From Alphaproteobacteria bacterium (lineage in GTDB: Bacteria; Pseudomonadota; Alphaproteobacteria; UBA6615), in assembly GCA_039980135.1 (NCBI GenBank), contig JBDXCV010000003.1, forward strand, positions 62,001 through 126,000: 64,000 nt of DNA. The letters are read 5' to 3'. Below are positions 62,986 to 64,000 of the stretch, in pieces. The notes under the pieces were generated by a model. That model ran no database searches and was not told the DNA's origin. It saw only the letters and a list, made by a program, of their open reading frames with translations. Positions within the stretch are counted from its first letter, which is position 1, and every line of letters starts with the position of its first letter. Position numbers and translations under genes: made by a program.

Positions 62986-62999
62986 GTCTTATATAAGAC
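62986..62999. promoter_or_regulatory. Perfect palindromic operator upstream of the dehydrogenase-TTT unit
   Basis: GTCTTATATAAGAC (62986-62999) equals its own reverse complement. It lies 55 bases before the ATG of the second Gfo/Idh/MocA gene. It shares GTCTTATAYAAGA with the site at 59583-59598, and such CTTATAAG-type sites fit the HutC group of GntR regulators. Confidence 0.6.
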
Positions 63000-63082
63000 A
63001 ACGGCACAGTAGCCGCGCGACCGAAAATACACAAGTTGGCAAACAAGATGATAGGGCGAATTTCGCGCGGACCGTCCGGTCT

Positions 63083-64000
63083 CTAGGCGGCGGCAGGAAA
63101 CTCGACCACGAACCGGGCACCGGTGACCGGCCCGTCCGGGCGCCGGAGATTCTCGGCCCAGACCCGTCCGCCGGCCGCCTCTACGATCTGGCGTGAGATC
63201 GACAGGCCCAGGCCCGAATGGGTGCCGAATTTCTGGCTTTCCCCATCGGGACCCTCGGTCGGCCGGTCGGAATAGAACCTCTTGAAGATCGATTCCAGGT
63301 TCGCCTCGGGAATACCGGGTCCCTGGTCATCGACCGTCACCGTGATCAGGTCTCCGCCACGCCGCACGCGCCGGTCCGCCGCGACGATGATCTTGCCGTC
63401 CCGCGGGCTGAAGGATTGTGCGTTGGCAATGATGTTGCGGAATACCTGGCCGAGCCGGTCCTCAAACGCGCAGACCGACAGATCCACCCCCGGCTCGAGA
63501 TCGAGCACGATATCGGCGCTCGATGTTGCCGTCTGGATATCGACGAGCGCCTCCAGCGCCACACGCAAATCGATGATCGTCGGCGGGTCGCGGCTCAGTT
63601 CGGCATCCAGCCGCGAGGCATCCGAAATATCGCTGATTAGCCGGTCGAGGCGCGCGACATCGTCGAGGATGATCGACATCAACTTTTTCTGCTGCTCAGG
63701 GTCCTCGACGCGCGCGACGGTCTCGACGGCGCTGCGCAATGATGTCAGGGGGTTCTTGATCTCATGGGCGACATCGGCAGCGAATCGCTCGATCGCATCC
63801 ATGCGTTGCCAAAGCGCCTCGGTCATGGCCCGCAGGTCGCGGCCCAGGTCTCCGATCTCGTCACGCCGGCTGGCAAAGTCCGGCATGGCCACGTCCCGGC
63901 CCGACCCGCTGCGTACCCGCTGCGCCGCCAGGGCCAGCCGGCGCAACGGTCGGGCAATGGTCGCCGCCAGATACACCGACAGCAGGATCGTGACGGCGAA
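63083..64000 (-). CDS. chvG: ChvG/ExoS-type sensor histidine kinase (C-terminal part; start beyond window)
   Basis: The 3' part, about 305 residues, of a sensor kinase running off the right edge. A membrane helix (FAVTILLSVYLAATIA) leads into a HAMP domain, then HisKA with phosphoacceptor His in FAADVAHEIKNPLTSL (codon at 63766-63764), and HATPase_c with the NIIANAQSFSPRDG, DDQGPGIPE and GLGLSISRQI boxes. FAADVAHE-KNPLTSLRSAVET is the ChvG-type H-box. Its usual partner ChvI and the stimulus domain lie outside. In other alphaproteobacteria hprK is next to it. Confidence 0.85.
   Translation of the reverse strand, partial: FAVTILLSVYLAATIARPLRRLALAAQRVRSGSGRDVAMPDFASRRDEIGDLGRDLRAMTEALWQRMDAIERFAADVAHEIKNPLTSLRSAVETVARVEDPEQQKKLMSIILDDVARLDRLISDISDASRLDAELSRDPPTIIDLRVALEALVDIQTATSSADIVLDLEPGVDLSVCAFEDRLGQVFRNIIANAQSFSPRDGKIIVAADRRVRRGGDLITVTVDDQGPGIPEANLESIFKRFYSDRPTEGPDGESQKFGTHSGLGLSISRQIVEAAGGRVWAENLRRPDGPVTGARFVVEFPAAA

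Overview
The window is high-GC, densely coded DNA from an alphaproteobacterium, most likely of the Rhodospirillales or a nearby free-living (possibly marine) group. The main evidence is gene order: TIGR02300-aroA-cmk-rpsA-sppA-ihfB-lapA, pyrF-trpF-trpB-trpA-accD-folC, trxA-addA-addB-tsaE-divL-ahcY, and HPr-EIIA-rapZ-hprK with a ChvG-type kinase. This chromosomal backbone is characteristic of Alphaproteobacteria. The genus cannot be fixed from the window alone.

Positions 1-5.5 kb: a minus-strand unit with an amidohydrolase, an MFS carrier and two small glycosyltransferases of the TIGR04283/TIGR04282 pair (the last cut by the left edge), then VOC, cupin and double-YciI proteins and two copies of a palindromic intergenic repeat. 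5.7-12.2 kb: a radical SAM protein overlapping a DUF547 protein, a LuxR-type response regulator, and a convergent giant hybrid kinase whose N-terminus is a sodium:solute symporter. 12.3-19 kb: a structured small-RNA candidate ending in a strong terminator, a cyclase/formamidase-type hydrolase, an O-acyltransferase plus SGNH pair, VOC, RidA and lipocalin-like proteins, a two-subunit CoA transferase and tRNA-Ala(GGC).

19-51 kb is the housekeeping backbone: aromatic amino-acid entry (aroA), cmk, ribosomal protein S1, IHF-beta, the tryptophan branch with pyrF, accD, folC, thioredoxin, AddAB recombination, TsaE, a DivL-type pseudokinase (Tyr in place of the phosphoacceptor His), AhcY, two tandem porins and the soluble nitrogen-PTS-like branch (HPr, EIIA, RapZ, short HprK). 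An ornithine cyclodeaminase-like gene and an AGE-family epimerase sit between lapA and pyrF.

51.4-63.0 kb is an accessory block lying between hprK and the ChvG-type kinase gene, which are normally close neighbours. It has two paralogous Gfo/Idh/MocA dehydrogenases at its two ends, a YciI protein, a HutC-type GntR regulator, a 3-hydroxyisobutyrate-dehydrogenase-like enzyme, a minus-strand run of two unusual metallo-beta-lactamase-fold proteins, a duplicated alpha-beta-barrel protein and a TRAP-type binding protein without signal peptide, and a complete tripartite tricarboxylate transporter. Two near-identical palindromes of the form GTCTTATAYAAGA precede the transporter binding-protein gene and the second dehydrogenase gene, which suggests one regulon controlled by the local GntR protein. 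The substrate is unknown. This block is the best candidate in the window for an undescribed catabolic system.
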